A stretch of 64,000 nucleotides of DNA from Vibrio cyclitrophicus (GCF_024347435.1 NZ_AP025480.1:2666001-2730000), one strand, 5' to 3'. Counted from the first letter of the stretch, positions 30,399-43,604 are shown. Made by a program: numbers and translations. The notes: generated by a model from the letters alone, not told the origin.

Positions 30399-31900
30399 TC
30401 GAAAGTAAACGCCCCAGATGTATCGCAGCTATCGATTTAGGTTCGAACAGCTTCCATATGGTGGTCGCTCAAGTTTTTGAACAACACCTACAATTGGTTA
30501 GTCGACATAAGCAAAAAGTCAAATTAGCCGACGGATTCAATGAGCATCAATGTATAACCGAAAGTTCTATCGAAAGAGGCTTGGCATGCCTGACACTCTT
30601 TGCCGAAAGGCTCACTGACTTTAAAATTGATGATGTCAGAGTGGTTGGCACACACACGCTAAGAAAAGCGAAGAACTCAAAAGAATTTTTGGAACGAGCG
30701 AAGACCATATTCCCCTTTCCTATAGAAATAATTTCAGGCCCAGAAGAAGCTCGGATTATCTATAATGGTGTCGAGCATACACAAGTAACCTCCAACACTA
30801 AGCTCGTGATTGATATCGGAGGAGGAAGTACCGAAATAGTTGCGGGGCAAGGCTTTACACCCAAGATTACGCATAGCTTATCAATGGGGTGTGTCAGTTT
30901 CACTCAGCGTTTTTTTGCTGATGGTAAGCTCTCATCGCAACAGTTCTCCGAAGCCTATTCTGCAGCTATTCAACTATTAACTCCTTTGGTTGATGACTTC
31001 CACTTTTTAACTTGGGATATCGCCTTTGGTTCATCGGGTACTACTAAATCAATCAAAGAGGTACTCACTGAATTAGGGTTTAACGACGGCCTCATTACGC
31101 CGCAACGTTTGTCCTATTTAAAAAACCACTTATGTGAATTTCCATCATCTGAGAAATTAGACCTATCAGGTCTAAATGATGAGAGAAAGTCAGTGTTTGC
31201 AGCTGGTGTCACCATTCTTTCAGCAGCCATGGATACGCTAGACATCAAGGAGTTACATTTTTCTGATGGTGCCCTGAGAGAAGGCGTTCTTTATGACATG
31301 GAGGATAGATTTAAAGATATTGATGTTCGAACAAGAACTGCCGAAACGCTAGTCTCTCGATACCATGTTGACGTAGCCCATGGCCAGAAAGTCAAAGTAC
31401 TCGCTCTTGCATTATTGAAACAAGTGCAGCCTCAAGTGACTACTACAGTCACTAATGAGCTATATGATCTGGTTGGTTGGACAGCATTGCTTCATGAGGT
31501 TGGACAAAGCATTGCATTTCAAGGCTATCACCGCCATTCAGCTTATCTACTCAAACATACGACAATGCCCGGTTTCAATACCGAGCAGCAACGCCTGATC
31601 TCAACATTGGTTCGTTACCAAAGAAAAGCACTCAAGCCACAAGATTTACCGGAACTTTCCCTGTTTGATCCACAACAAATAACGCTGCTAATCCGCATAT
31701 TAAGACTCGCAATTTTACTCAATCGACAGCGAAGTCAAGCACTAGTCCCTGACGTCACCCTAACGATTGAACTACATGGAGATTGGGAATTAAAAGGCAC
31801 CTGCAGCAACTGGTTAGCTGAAAATCAACTGCTTAATTATGAACTCAGAGAAGAACAAAAACGCTGGGGGTGTGCAGGATGGTCATTGATACTTAAATGA
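30389..31900 (+). CDS. ppx: Exopolyphosphatase
   Basis: This 503-residue enzyme removes terminal phosphates from polyphosphate and may also hydrolyse pppGpp. The actin-like ATPase motifs AAIDLGSNSFHMVVA and VIDIGGGSTEIVAG are present, followed by an HD-like C-terminal domain (about 310-500). Its start overlaps the last codons of ppk1, so the two are translationally coupled, giving paired synthesis and breakdown. It converges with pstS across a terminator. Confidence 0.97.
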   Translation: MQLIESKRPRCIAAIDLGSNSFHMVVAQVFEQHLQLVSRHKQKVKLADGFNEHQCITESSIERGLACLTLFAERLTDFKIDDVRVVGTHTLRKAKNSKEFLERAKTIFPFPIEIISGPEEARIIYNGVEHTQVTSNTKLVIDIGGGSTEIVAGQGFTPKITHSLSMGCVSFTQRFFADGKLSSQQFSEAYSAAIQLLTPLVDDFHFLTWDIAFGSSGTTKSIKEVLTELGFNDGLITPQRLSYLKNHLCEFPSSEKLDLSGLNDERKSVFAAGVTILSAAMDTLDIKELHFSDGALREGVLYDMEDRFKDIDVRTRTAETLVSRYHVDVAHGQKVKVLALALLKQVQPQVTTTVTNELYDLVGWTALLHEVGQSIAFQGYHRHSAYLLKHTTMPGFNTEQQRLISTLVRYQRKALKPQDLPELSLFDPQQITLLIRILRLAILLNRQRSQALVPDVTLTIELHGDWELKGTCSNWLAENQLLNYELREEQKRWGCAGWSLILK

Positions 31901-31913
31901 TAGAGCTTCAACA

Positions 31914-31945
31914 CAAAAACAGCCTGCGACTTCGCAAGCTGTTCA
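31914..31945 (-). terminator. Terminator between ppx and pstS
   Basis: An 11-bp stem with one mismatch (AACAGCCTGCG with CGCAAGCTGTT) is followed by TTTTT on the minus strand, fitting the end of phoB-phoR-pstS. On the plus side the T-run is about seven bases away, so it may weakly stop ppx as well. Confidence 0.75.
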
Positions 31946-31974
31946 TACGTTTTTTCTACGTCCAGTCGCCTTAA

Positions 31975-32952
31975 TCAGAGCCCGACTTTTGCCAACTCTT
32001 TCTCTGCAAACTCAGACGGTATCGCTAAGTAACCATCTTTTTCTACAAGCTCTTGCCCCTGCTTTGAGAATATAAAAGTAAGAAACTCTCTCTCAACAGG
32101 AGAAAGCGGCTTATCGGGATGCTTGTTCACGTATACATATAAAAAGCGAGACAATGGATAGTCACCGCTTAAAATATTGACACGAGTAGGCTCAACAAAT
32201 TGCGAACCTTGCTCTGCAATCGGAATTAATTTAACGCCAGCGACTCGATAACCAATGCCTGAATAACCTATCCCACTGACGGATGATGCGACAGATTGAA
32301 CCACTGAAGCAGAACCTGGTTGTTCATTGACTCGATTCTTAAAGTCACCACCGCACAATGCGTTTTGCTTGAAATAGCCGTAGGTTCCCGAAACGGAATT
32401 ACGCCCAAACAGTTGGAATCGATGTTTTGCCCAAGGTTGGTCTACGCCTAGATCTTGCCAATTGTTCAGAGGTTTCGTCGCACCACAGCGTAATGTCTCA
32501 GAAAAAATGGCGTCTATCTGGTGAAAATTTAGCCCTTCAATTGGATTATCACGGTGTACAAACAAACCAATAGCATCGATAGCAACTCGAAGCGCTGTTG
32601 GCTTATAGCCATGCTCTCTTTCGAATGCTTCTACTTCTCTTAGGCGCATTGGTCGACTCATAGGACCAAGGTGAGCCGTGCCTTCCGTTAGAGCAGGAGG
32701 TGCCGTTGCAGAACCTGAAGCTTGGACCTGAGCGTTAACATTCGGATAGTAAGATTTAAATTCTTCAACCCATAACGTTGTCATACCAGCCAAAGTATCC
32801 GAGCCTACCGATAATAAGCTCCCAGAAATACCTGGTACCTTAGAATAATTAGGAAGCGACTCAACGCTCTGTTCAGCATAGCTAGGATTAACCACAGCAA
32901 ACGCTAATAATGTACTAATGGGTAAACGCATCCTGCGTATCAAATTGTTCAT
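31975..32952 (-). CDS. pstS: Phosphate-binding periplasmic protein PstS
   Basis: This 325-residue binding protein has a signal sequence ([20 protein letters not shown], cleaved near NPSYA-EQ) and the phosphate-binding motifs [20 protein letters not shown] and [14 protein letters not shown]. It delivers phosphate to the PstCAB permease. Its start overlaps the phoR stop by four bases (ATGA), so it is co-translated with the sensor kinase, unlike in E. coli where pstS heads the transporter operon. Confidence 0.94.
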   Translation of the reverse strand: MNNLIRRMRLPISTLLAFAVVNPSYAEQSVESLPNYSKVPGISGSLLSVGSDTLAGMTTLWVEEFKSYYPNVNAQVQASGSATAPPALTEGTAHLGPMSRPMRLREVEAFEREHGYKPTALRVAIDAIGLFVHRDNPIEGLNFHQIDAIFSETLRCGATKPLNNWQDLGVDQPWAKHRFQLFGRNSVSGTYGYFKQNALCGGDFKNRVNEQPGSASVVQSVASSVSGIGYSGIGYRVAGVKLIPIAEQGSQFVEPTRVNILSGDYPLSRFLYVYVNKHPDKPLSPVEREFLTFIFSKQGQELVEKDGYLAIPSEFAEKELAKVGL

Positions 32953-34247
32953 GACACGGTTAGTCTATTTGGAAGCGTGAAATGGAATCGGCTACCAACA
33001 CCAACTTCACTTTGAATTTCTAAATGCGAGTCATGATGACTAAGTGCATGCTTTACAATCGCTAACCCAAGCCCACTACCACCCGTATCGCGTGAGCGGG
33101 CTTTATCAACACGATAAAAACGCTCTGTGAGTCGATGCAGGTGCTGTGGCTCGATTCCGTCTCCGGTGTCTGATACGTCCAAACATGCGCCTTGGCTAGT
33201 TTGATACCAACGAACCTTAACTGTAGCGCCTGGCGGTGTGTATTTGACTGCGTTGTACACAAGATTCGATATAGCACTTCTTAGCTGATCTTCATCAGCT
33301 AGAACTCGTAAACTCTTATCAATATCAAATTCTAGCTTGTGCTCCCGATCGCCACTTAGACTTGCGGCTTCTTTTTCAAGCACTTCCAACATAGCCGGTA
33401 CATTGACGACTTCATCCAACTCATGCATCGGAGCAGCTTCAATTTTTGACAGTGTTAAGAGCTGGTTCACTAGGCTGTTCATGCGATTCAGTTGTTCAGT
33501 CATCACGCCATGGGCTTTAGGCCACATAGGTCCAACGATCATGTCTGGATCTTCCGTCATTTCAAGATAGCCCTGAAGTACAGTCATTGGAGTACGCAGT
33601 TCGTGGGAAACGTTAGCAAAGAAGTTACGACGCATGCCTTCCAGCTGTTTTAGCTGAGTAACATCACGTACTACCATCAAGTGCTCACCTTCAGTGTAAG
33701 GCACGATACGCAGCTCAAGCATACGTTCCACATTGAGTGGCGATGGCATTTCTAACGGCTCTGAGAAATCTTGTTTGTTAAGGTACTTGATGAAGTCCGG
33801 CGTGCGGATTAAGTTGGAAATAGGTTGCCCTGAATCGTCTGGCCAGCGAAAGCCCAGTAAATACTGAGCGAGCTTATTACACCAAACGATATTGCCTTCA
33901 CCGCGAAATACCACAACGGCATCGGGCAGAGATTCCGCACCGTTTCTGAAACGGCGAATTAGGTTAGTCAACTCTTTGCGTTTGCGACGCTGCCTCTGCT
34001 GCATACGATATATACCATTGAACAGAGACTCCCAATTTCCAGAACCTGATGGTGGCGTTAGACGCTTCTCATCCCACAACCATGCGGACAAACGCATTTG
34101 ATTGTGTAGATGCCAGCCGAGCTGCAATACCGTAGCAGCCAGCAGTAACCATGGTAAGTAACCGAATATCCATCCGACTAAAATCCAAGGTGCGTAAAAA
34201 AAAGCCAGCTCCCAAGCCAGCTTTTTCCAGGTTAACTTTTCAACCAT
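32949..34247 (-). CDS. phoR: Phosphate regulon sensor kinase PhoR
   Basis: This 432-residue histidine kinase has two short membrane helices near the N-terminus (about 12-45), a PAS domain (about 95-190), the phosphorylation box [20 protein letters not shown] (about 215) and an ATPase domain with N, G1 (DTGDGIEP) and G2 ([12 protein letters not shown]) boxes. It has no periplasmic sensor, as expected: phosphate state reaches it through PstCAB-PhoU. It lies 33 bp after phoB. Confidence 0.97.
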   Translation of the reverse strand: MVEKLTWKKLAWELAFFYAPWILVGWIFGYLPWLLLAATVLQLGWHLHNQMRLSAWLWDEKRLTPPSGSGNWESLFNGIYRMQQRQRRKRKELTNLIRRFRNGAESLPDAVVVFRGEGNIVWCNKLAQYLLGFRWPDDSGQPISNLIRTPDFIKYLNKQDFSEPLEMPSPLNVERMLELRIVPYTEGEHLMVVRDVTQLKQLEGMRRNFFANVSHELRTPMTVLQGYLEMTEDPDMIVGPMWPKAHGVMTEQLNRMNSLVNQLLTLSKIEAAPMHELDEVVNVPAMLEVLEKEAASLSGDREHKLEFDIDKSLRVLADEDQLRSAISNLVYNAVKYTPPGATVKVRWYQTSQGACLDVSDTGDGIEPQHLHRLTERFYRVDKARSRDTGGSGLGLAIVKHALSHHDSHLEIQSEVGVGSRFHFTLPNRLTVS

Positions 34248-34280
34248 TCAGGACTCCGTAAACTGGGTAGCGAAGCCACA

Positions 34281-34970
34281 CTAAGCCTTTGTAGAAAAAC
34301 GGTAGCCCGCGCCGCGAACCGTTTGGATTAGCTTGTCGTGACCTGCGGACTCAAGTGCTTTACGCAGGCGTCGAATATGTACATCAACAGTACGATCTTC
34401 AACGTAAACGTTGGTGCCCCAAACATTATTCAATAGTTGCTCTCGGCTATACACACGCTCTTGGTGAGTCATAAAGAAGTGCAGCATTTTGAACTCTGTA
34501 GGTCCCATATCAACCGGACCTTCGCTTGCGGTAACGCGGTGAGATACAGGGTCTAACTTAAGACCTTGAACATCAATCACATCTTCCAGTGCAGTTGGCG
34601 TTACACGACGAATAACGGCTTTAAGACGCGCCACTAACTCTTTTGGCGAAAATGGCTTAGTGATGTAATCATCAGCGCCGACTTCTAATCCACGAACCTT
34701 GTCTTCTTCTTCACCACGAGCCGTCAGCATCACTACTGGGATGTTGCGAGTTAACTCTTCACGCTTCATGTGCTTGATAAAGTTTATCCCACTACCGCCA
34801 GGTAGCATCCAATCTAGTAATACTAGATCTGGGAAAGGTTCACATAGCTTGTTTACCGCTGTATCGTAATCTTCAGCCTCTACTGCTTGGTAGCCTTTTT
34901 GTTCAAGGACAAAACACAGCATCTCACGAATAGGTGCTTCATCTTCAACGACCAGAATCCTTCTCGACAT
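34281..34970 (-). CDS. phoB: Phosphate regulon response regulator PhoB
   Basis: This 229-residue OmpR-type regulator has a receiver domain with the phospho-acceptor Asp53 ([15 protein letters not shown]) and a C-terminal winged helix (about 130-228, [16 protein letters not shown]). I chose the ATG at 34970 ([18 protein letters not shown]); a longer reading adds nine unconserved residues. A Pho box lies upstream, so it is autoregulated. It activates phosphate uptake genes in starvation. Confidence 0.97.
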   Translation of the reverse strand: MSRRILVVEDEAPIREMLCFVLEQKGYQAVEAEDYDTAVNKLCEPFPDLVLLDWMLPGGSGINFIKHMKREELTRNIPVVMLTARGEEEDKVRGLEVGADDYITKPFSPKELVARLKAVIRRVTPTALEDVIDVQGLKLDPVSHRVTASEGPVDMGPTEFKMLHFFMTHQERVYSREQLLNNVWGTNVYVEDRTVDVHIRRLRKALESAGHDKLIQTVRGAGYRFSTKA

Positions 34971-35021
34971 AATTGAATAGCCTTTGTATTTAATCAACGC
35001 ATTGCATTATCTGAGTTAATT

Positions 35022-35038
35022 ATGACACTTTTGTGACC
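35022..35038 (-). promoter_or_regulatory. Pho box and promoter of phoBR-pstS
   Basis: On the minus strand GGTCACAAAAGTGTCAT contains two GTCA(C/T) half-sites spaced 11 bp apart, the PhoB pattern. A GATAAT -10 element (35011-35006) follows at about the distance expected when PhoB replaces the -35 contact. Confidence 0.75.
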
Positions 35039-35164
35039 TTTGAAAACAAATTTTCATATAACTGTCTCAAACAATTCACTTTATAACTTTTGATACAGAG
35101 CTAGGGACAAATCAACTTAGATCTCATATCATGAGGCACTTCTAAAAAGGTATGAGAAAAATTT

Positions 35165-36079
35165 ATGTGGTTTAAAAATTGCCTAGTCTATCGCTTCAAC
35201 CGTGATATTGATTTCAATGCAGATCAGCTAGAGAAACAACTTGAAGAGTTCCGTTTTACCCCTTGTGGTAGCCAAGACAAACAGAAGTTTGGTTGGGTAA
35301 ATGCGATGGGTAGACACGGCGATATGATGACGCACGTATCAGAAAACCGCATTCTAATCTGTGCAAAGAAAGAAGAAAAAATGCTTCCTGCTTCTGTGAT
35401 CAAAGATTCATTAAATGCAAAAGTAGAAACACTTGAAGCGGAGTCTGGTACTCCTCTGAAAAAGAAAGAGAAAGATAGCCTAAAAGAAGACATTATCATC
35501 GACCTTCTTCCTCGAGCTTTCAGCCGCAGTAACTTCACTTACGCGCTGATCATGCCGAAAGAAGGCTTTATTGTGGTTGATGCTAGCAGCTACAAAAAAG
35601 CTGAAGACGTATTGGCATTACTACGTAAAACTATGGGTAGCCTACCAGTAGTGCCAGCTATTCCAGAGCAAGCGATTGAAACGACTCTGACAGAGTGGGT
35701 GAAATCAGGTGATACGCCTAAAGGAATCACCATGCTTGATGAAGCTGAACTAAAATCAATCCAAGAAGACGGCGGTATTGTCCGAGTTAAGAAACAAGAA
35801 CTAGAAACGGATGAGATTAAAAACCACATTGAAGCCAACAAAGTTGTGACTAAGCTTCTTATCAACTGGCAAGATCGCATTGAGTTCATCCTTGCTGAAG
35901 ATGGCAGCATCAAGCGCCTGAAATTCAGTGATGAACTAAAAGATGAGAACGACGATATTCCTCGTGAAGATCAAGCTGCACGTTTTGATGCAGACTTCTC
36001 TCTACTTTGTGGTGAGTTCAGTGTTTTCCTTCCAAACCTATTTGAATCATTAGGCGGGTTAACTCAACCTAACGCTTAA
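35165..36079 (+). CDS. rdgC: Recombination-associated protein RdgC
   Basis: This 304-residue protein ([20 protein letters not shown] at the start; E. coli RdgC has 303) forms a ring around double-stranded DNA and limits RecA activity in E. coli. The family segment [20 protein letters not shown] is clear. It is divergent from phoB and has its own terminator. Many charged residues but no membrane segments are visible. Confidence 0.96.
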   Translation: MWFKNCLVYRFNRDIDFNADQLEKQLEEFRFTPCGSQDKQKFGWVNAMGRHGDMMTHVSENRILICAKKEEKMLPASVIKDSLNAKVETLEAESGTPLKKKEKDSLKEDIIIDLLPRAFSRSNFTYALIMPKEGFIVVDASSYKKAEDVLALLRKTMGSLPVVPAIPEQAIETTLTEWVKSGDTPKGITMLDEAELKSIQEDGGIVRVKKQELETDEIKNHIEANKVVTKLLINWQDRIEFILAEDGSIKRLKFSDELKDENDDIPREDQAARFDADFSLLCGEFSVFLPNLFESLGGLTQPNA

Positions 36080-36093
36080 TTGTTTCGATTTAG

Positions 36094-36126
36094 AGCTCAG
36101 GTGTCGACGATATCTGAGCTTGTTTT
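36094..36126 (+). terminator. rdgC terminator
   Basis: AGCTCAG and CTGAGCT pair across a 13-base loop, followed by TGTTTT about 15 bp after the rdgC stop. It is a weak to moderate terminator. Confidence 0.55.
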
Positions 36127-36284
36127 CTTCTCCACCCCGCTTATCAACACCTAACAACACTCTTCGCAATACCATTGTTATCTTTAGGGCTATCAACCAA
36201 ACTCATTTTAGCGTAAAATTTGCGCCCCTTTGATATCACTTGGTGGTATCAACCTGACTTGAGATCAGATTAGAGAACGAAGCA

Positions 36285-37703
36285 ATGACTACACAAAAAC
36301 CATTTGTACCTGAACTATTATCACCGGCAGGAAGCCTTAAAAACATGCGTTACGCATTCGCCTACGGCGCAGATGCAGTTTACGCTGGCCAGCCACGTTA
36401 CAGCCTTCGTGTTCGTAACAACGAGTTCAATCACGAAAACCTACAAATCGGTATCGATGAAGCTCATGCTCAAGGCAAAAAGTTATATGTTGTATGTAAC
36501 ATTCAGCCACACAACTCTAAATTAAAAACATTCATTCGCGACCTTAAGCCAGTTGTTGAGATGGGCCCAGACGCTCTTATCATGTCAGATCCAGGTCTTA
36601 TCATGATGGTACGTGAATCATTCCCTGAAATGCCGATCCACCTTTCAGTTCAAGCAAATGCCGTAAACTGGGCGACCGTTAAGTTCTGGTCAACTCAAGG
36701 CGTTGAGCGTGTGATCCTATCTCGTGAGCTTTCACTTGAAGAGATCGAAGAGATTCGCGAACACTGTCCAGAAACAGAACTAGAGATCTTTGTTCACGGT
36801 GCACTATGCATGGCTTACTCTGGTCGTTGCCTACTTTCTGGCTACATGAACAAACGCGATCCAAACCAAGGTACTTGTACTAACGCTTGTCGTTGGGAAT
36901 ACAAGACAGAAGCAGCAAAAGAAGACGAAAACGGTCAGATCGTTGAAGCTAACCCTACAGGCGTTGCTATTCAAGAAGTCGAAACTCAAGGTATTGAAGT
37001 TCAAGACGAGCGCCCTGACAACACACTAGGCCTTGGTAAGCCAACTGATGAAGTCGTTTTACTTTCTGAATCACACAAACCTGAAGAGAAAATGGCGGCG
37101 TTTGAAGATGAGCATGGTACTTACATCATGAACTCGAAAGACCTTCGCGCAATCCAACACGTTGAGCGCCTAACTAAGATGGGAGTTCACTCTCTAAAAA
37201 TCGAAGGCCGTACTAAGTCTTTCTACTACTGTGCACGTACAGCCCAGGTTTACCGTAAAGCTATCGACGATGCTGTAGCAGGCAAACCATTCGACGAAAG
37301 CTTAATGGGTACACTAGAGAGCCTAGCTCACCGTGGTTACACTGAAGGCTTCCTTCGTCGTCACACTCACGATTCATACCAAAACTACGAATACGGTTAC
37401 TCTATCTCTGATACTCAACAGTTTGTTGGTGAATTCACAGGTAAACGCCGTGGCGATCTCGCTGAAGTAGAAGTGAAAAACAAATTCCTAGTTGGTGACA
37501 GCCTAGAAATGATGACACCGAAAGGTAACATTGTTTTCAAACTAGAAGTTATGGAAAACCGTAAATCTGAAGCAGTAGACGATGCAAAAGGTAACGGTCA
37601 CTTTGTATTTATCCCTGTACCAGCAGATTTGGATTTAGAGTACGGCTTACTGATGCGTAACTTAAGCGCAGGTCAAGATACACGTAACGCATCAGGTAAA
37701 TAA
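36285..37703 (+). CDS. trhP: U32-family tRNA hydroxylation protein TrhP (YegQ)
   Basis: This 472-residue member of the peptidase-U32 family is close to E. coli YegQ (about 453). It begins with PELLSPAGSLKNMRYAFAYG and keeps the cysteines of the Fe-S site (HGALCMAYSGRCLLSGYMNK, CTNACRWEYK) and the segment KIEGRTKSFYYCARTAQVYR. TrhP makes 5-hydroxyuridine at tRNA position 34 using prephenate as proposed donor; it is not a protease in practice. A small acidic insert at about 210-255 explains the extra length. It precedes yfhL by 34 bp on the same strand. Confidence 0.94.
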   Translation: MTTQKPFVPELLSPAGSLKNMRYAFAYGADAVYAGQPRYSLRVRNNEFNHENLQIGIDEAHAQGKKLYVVCNIQPHNSKLKTFIRDLKPVVEMGPDALIMSDPGLIMMVRESFPEMPIHLSVQANAVNWATVKFWSTQGVERVILSRELSLEEIEEIREHCPETELEIFVHGALCMAYSGRCLLSGYMNKRDPNQGTCTNACRWEYKTEAAKEDENGQIVEANPTGVAIQEVETQGIEVQDERPDNTLGLGKPTDEVVLLSESHKPEEKMAAFEDEHGTYIMNSKDLRAIQHVERLTKMGVHSLKIEGRTKSFYYCARTAQVYRKAIDDAVAGKPFDESLMGTLESLAHRGYTEGFLRRHTHDSYQNYEYGYSISDTQQFVGEFTGKRRGDLAEVEVKNKFLVGDSLEMMTPKGNIVFKLEVMENRKSEAVDDAKGNGHFVFIPVPADLDLEYGLLMRNLSAGQDTRNASGK

Positions 37704-37734
37704 CCTTTACTTGAGAAACTTTTGCTGAGAATAA

Positions 37735-37992
<258 letters not shown>

Positions 37993-37997
37993 TAAAG

Positions 37998-38034
37998 AAA
38001 AGGTTCAACTTATTATAAGCTGAACCTTTTTTTT
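37998..38034. terminator. Terminator between yfhL and the converging small gene
   Basis: AAAGGTTCAACTTA and TAAGCTGAACCTTT form a long stem with one wobble, with A-runs before and eight T after. It can stop both converging transcripts; its 3' edge overlaps the stop codon of the 102-residue gene on the minus strand. Confidence 0.88.
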
Positions 38035-38341
38035 AACCTGATTTTCCGATTGGATAAATATTGCAAAAGAGCTCCTTTTCAAATTGATATTCAAGTCTCT
38101 CTCGCCAATTTATCGATTGCGCGATAGGAATAAGATAGAAATTTTCCCTACTGGTATCTGTCACAAATGCCATTCCATACTGCATCAACTCATAATGGAC
38201 ATCATTAACAAAACTCGGGTCTAAGCGTTGTCTACCAGTCAGGTGATTAATGTCATCTCTTGAAATAGAAATACCTGAATTTTCTGTACTGAATCTATGT
38301 CTTAACCATTCTGAAAATTCCTTTGCACAAATCATAGTCAT
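38033..38341 (-). CDS. Small protein of unknown function
   Basis: This 102-residue frame has no signal peptide or membrane segment. I do not recognise the family. It contains an N-terminal stretch suggestive of a winged-helix or small helical fold (EFSEWLRHRFSTENSGISIS, then RDDINHLTGRQRLDPSFVND) and a Trp/Arg/Glu-rich end. An AAGGAT lies seven bases before the ATG, and the gene ends exactly at a terminator, so it is likely real. Nothing nearby suggests a role. Confidence 0.68.
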   Translation of the reverse strand: MTMICAKEFSEWLRHRFSTENSGISISRDDINHLTGRQRLDPSFVNDVHYELMQYGMAFVTDTSRENFYLIPIAQSINWRERLEYQFEKELFCNIYPIGKSG

Positions 38342-38615
38342 AGTCTTATCCTTGAATTATCTATCGACGGGCATCAGACTCTGATTTCGCATACTGCACA
38401 TAAGCCGCATCTTTCACCCCAAAAACACTCCATTCCTGACCAAACGTTATCAAATTCGTAACTACTCGTACTATTCTCATTATTGTTCTTCTTAATATCA
38501 AACGATGTTCTTAATCTTGTGTTTATAAACTCTAGACAAAAGTGTGACATTTCTCCAGTTTTAGAAATGAGAAAACCAATGGCATTACCACTCTAGTTGA
38601 GCCTAGTAACTAAAA

Positions 38616-39455
38616 TTACTTCTTGGATATCAAAGCTAAACACTGACTAGGCATCACTTTTATTTTTTTCTTTTTAGTAGTCTTAGCGACTTTTTTTGGG
38701 GGGGAGACTGGAATATTTTTCGGAGCCCAACTTGCAAGTTCATCTCCACAGCCATCACCTTTTGGAGGGTTTGCTTGCGCGATACAGTTCGAACTACCTT
38801 CGGGGCACTTTAAGCGTACATGAAAATGTGAATGGTGCCCCCACCAAGGCCTAATTTTCCCCAACCAAGCTCTGTCTTTCATATCTGAGGACTCTTGGTT
38901 ACACAGGATTTGTTTAATAACTGGATGGACAAATATACGCACTACTTTTTCATCTCTAGCTGCATAGCGAATCACCTGAAAATGCTCATCAGTCCAATTC
39001 GACTCACGCAACTTGTAGTTGGTGAGATCCACGACACTCATTGGCTTGGGGACAGCAAGTTCATTCTCAGATAGCCTTTTATTCGTCAACCTTAACCAGA
39101 TATCAATATCTAATCCAGTTTGGTGACTTGAATGACCCGAAGAAAAGCGCCCTCCTCTAGGAAGTGAAATATCACCGACCAATAAATTAGTATTGAGTTT
39201 CTCGCTGGTCGTTCCACCTAACCTTTCAATAAACCTTATAGCTTCTATATGGCCATAATAGCGCCCTCTTTGAGGACGAATGATCTGATATCCCAAACCA
39301 TTAATAGGTAAAGCCTGCGCACCATCAAGACAGCCATTAGCATAACTTCCAATTGATGAGGGTGAGTTATTAGTAGGGTGACTCTCTTTCTCCCACGAAG
39401 TTGCTGATGAAGAAAAGGAACAAAAGAATACAAACAGTGCGAAAAAAAACCTCAT
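38616..39455 (-). CDS. mepA: Penicillin-insensitive murein endopeptidase MepA
   Basis: This 279-residue periplasmic LAS-family zinc peptidase cuts the D-Ala-meso-DAP cross-links of peptidoglycan. It has a signal peptide (MRFFFALFVFFCSFSSSATS) and the zinc motifs SSHQTGLDIDIW and WWGHHSHFHVRLKCP, with all ligands in place. The C-terminal tail (KKVAKTTKKKKIKVMPSQCL) is strongly basic. It is alone between the small unknown gene and the tRNA cluster; the 270-bp gap before the small gene shows nothing I can identify. Confidence 0.95.
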   Translation of the reverse strand: MRFFFALFVFFCSFSSSATSWEKESHPTNNSPSSIGSYANGCLDGAQALPINGLGYQIIRPQRGRYYGHIEAIRFIERLGGTTSEKLNTNLLVGDISLPRGGRFSSGHSSHQTGLDIDIWLRLTNKRLSENELAVPKPMSVVDLTNYKLRESNWTDEHFQVIRYAARDEKVVRIFVHPVIKQILCNQESSDMKDRAWLGKIRPWWGHHSHFHVRLKCPEGSSNCIAQANPPKGDGCGDELASWAPKNIPVSPPKKVAKTTKKKKIKVMPSQCLALISKK

Positions 39456-39668
39456 AATAATCCTAAATTACTGACGCTTACTCATTATATTAGTCGTCAT
39501 TTAGGATTAGGTGCATATCGTATTTAAATTTTTGGTGCTAGCCAGTGAATGAGACGGGTTAAAGCTATAAAGTAGGAAAAGAGAAAACAGAAAAATCTCG
39601 GTATAGATGAATTTTGAAGCGTAATGAGCTATTTAGACCAGGTTACTTTCTATAATTTATCAAGCTCC

Positions 39669-39722
39669 AGAAAGCAAAAAGGCCCTAGCATTTCTGCCGG
39701 GACGCGCAGTCTAGAGCCTTAA
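39669..39722 (-). repeat. Degenerate copy of the rrn terminator
   Basis: The sequence CAGAAAGCAAAAAGGC-C-CTAGCATTTCTGC matches the intact terminator at 39831-39860, then a 13-base GC-rich insert (39696-39709) interrupts the stem before TAGAGCCTTAAATATGGCAG resumes. The hairpin should no longer fold as a simple terminator. Confidence 0.7.
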
Positions 39723-39726
39723 ATAT

Positions 39727-39820
39727 GGCAGGGGTGGACTGAGCCGGCACCCCGGAGATTCGAACTCCCAACACGCGCTGTTTTGGTAAGTCGGGGAATC
39801 CGCTGCTTTGCTAATTGCGT
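39727..39820 (-). pseudogene. tRNA-Trp pseudogene (degenerate duplicate)
   Basis: This stretch repeats the tRNA-Trp gene at 39875-39951 but is interrupted by a 16-base GC-rich insertion in the acceptor/T-arm region (about 39738-39753) and a 12-base-longer anticodon-arm segment (about 39778-39796); the 5' acceptor half is replaced by unrelated bases. The T-arm GAGATTCGAACTCCCAACAC is unchanged. The anticodon stem cannot form, so no functional tRNA is expected. Confidence 0.75.
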
Positions 39821-39838
39821 ATATTAGATTCAGAAAGC

Positions 39839-39868
39839 AAAAAGGCTCTAGCATTTCTGCTAGAGCCT
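39839..39868 (-). terminator. rRNA operon terminator
   Basis: AGGCTCTAGC and GCTAGAGCCT form a perfect 10-bp stem with a 6-nt loop, followed by TTTTT on the minus strand directly after tRNA-Trp. It ends the rrn transcript. Confidence 0.9.
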
Positions 39869-39874
39869 TAAATA

Positions 39875-39951
<77 letters not shown>

Positions 39952-39986
39952 ATTTTCAGTTTTAAAGAGCTGAAACTCTGAATAAG

Positions 39987-40063
39987 TGGCGGAGTGGACG
40001 GGACTCGAACCCGCGACCCCCGGCGTGACAGGCCGGTATTCTAACCAACTGAACTACCACTCC
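39987..40063 (-). tRNA. tRNA-Asp (GTC)
   Basis: The minus strand gives a 77-nt tRNA with acceptor GGAGTGG, anticodon loop containing GTC (CTGTCAC), T-arm CGGGTTCGAGTCCCG and encoded CCA. It lies between 5S rRNA and tRNA-Trp, the same Asp-Trp order found distal to E. coli rrnC. Its Q34-accepting anticodon is a substrate of the Tgt/QueA pathway encoded in this window. Confidence 0.97.
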
Positions 40064-40129
40064 GCAGTGGTCAACTCACTAAGTGAGCGTCCATATCTCC
40101 AGGTTGGTCAACCTAAAGATTTAAATTAA

Positions 40130-40248
40130 AGCCTGGCGATGTCCTACTCTCACATGGGGAAGCCCCACACTACCATCGGCGCTATTATGTTTCACTTCTG
40201 AGTTCGGCATGGAATCAGGTGGGTCCACAATGCTATGGTCGCCAAGCA
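40130..40248 (-). rRNA. rrf: 5S ribosomal RNA
   Basis: About 119 nt on the minus strand starting TGCTTGGCGACCATAG, with GCCTGGC complementarity at the 3' end and the conserved ATGCCGAACTCAGAAGTGAA core. Ends are estimated to within a few bases. Confidence 0.95.
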
Positions 40249-40361
40249 AATTTTAAAATTTGGAAAGCTGCTTCTCTATTTAATAGAGCTATAAAAGTAT
40301 CTCTTCAAACGCATTCAAGGTCTGTCTTTCTATTGAGTCCACAAAACCCCTTGGGTGTTGT

Positions 40362-43255
<2,894 letters not shown>

Positions 43256-43301
43256 ATACAACCCGAAAGGGTTTCTATTTGCTTTCACTTTCCTTTTTAT
43301 T

Positions 43302-43320
43302 TTCACTTTTAAAAAGTGAA
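43302..43320. repeat. Spacer palindrome 1
   Basis: TTCACTTTT and AAAAGTGAA form a perfect inverted repeat around one central base; the sequence theme is shared with the two other spacer palindromes. Confidence 0.65.
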
Positions 43321-43436
43321 GACAAACAGGAGTGAAGACAAATAAGCGTATGGCAACTAACCAAGGTTTTTGGTTGTCATCAAGAAGGGTTAATTCTTGA
43401 TAACTGTTTGCCGGACTCAATTTACTTTTTGTTTCC

Positions 43437-43453
43437 ACTTTTTAATAAAAAGT
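43437..43453. repeat. Spacer palindrome 2
   Basis: ACTTTTT-AAT-AAAAAGT is a perfect inverted repeat with a 3-base centre, related in sequence to palindromes 1 and 3. Confidence 0.65.
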
Positions 43454-43604
43454 AGAATCAAAAAATGAACAATCATTTCTGATCATTCGAATACAAGACA
43501 CTTGAATGTGTTTGTTGTGTTTATACCGTTCTTATTAAATAAGAGCAGATAAACATTGAGAACTTTTAAATTTGATTAACTTAATCACAGCCTTGGCCGT
43601 TTTG

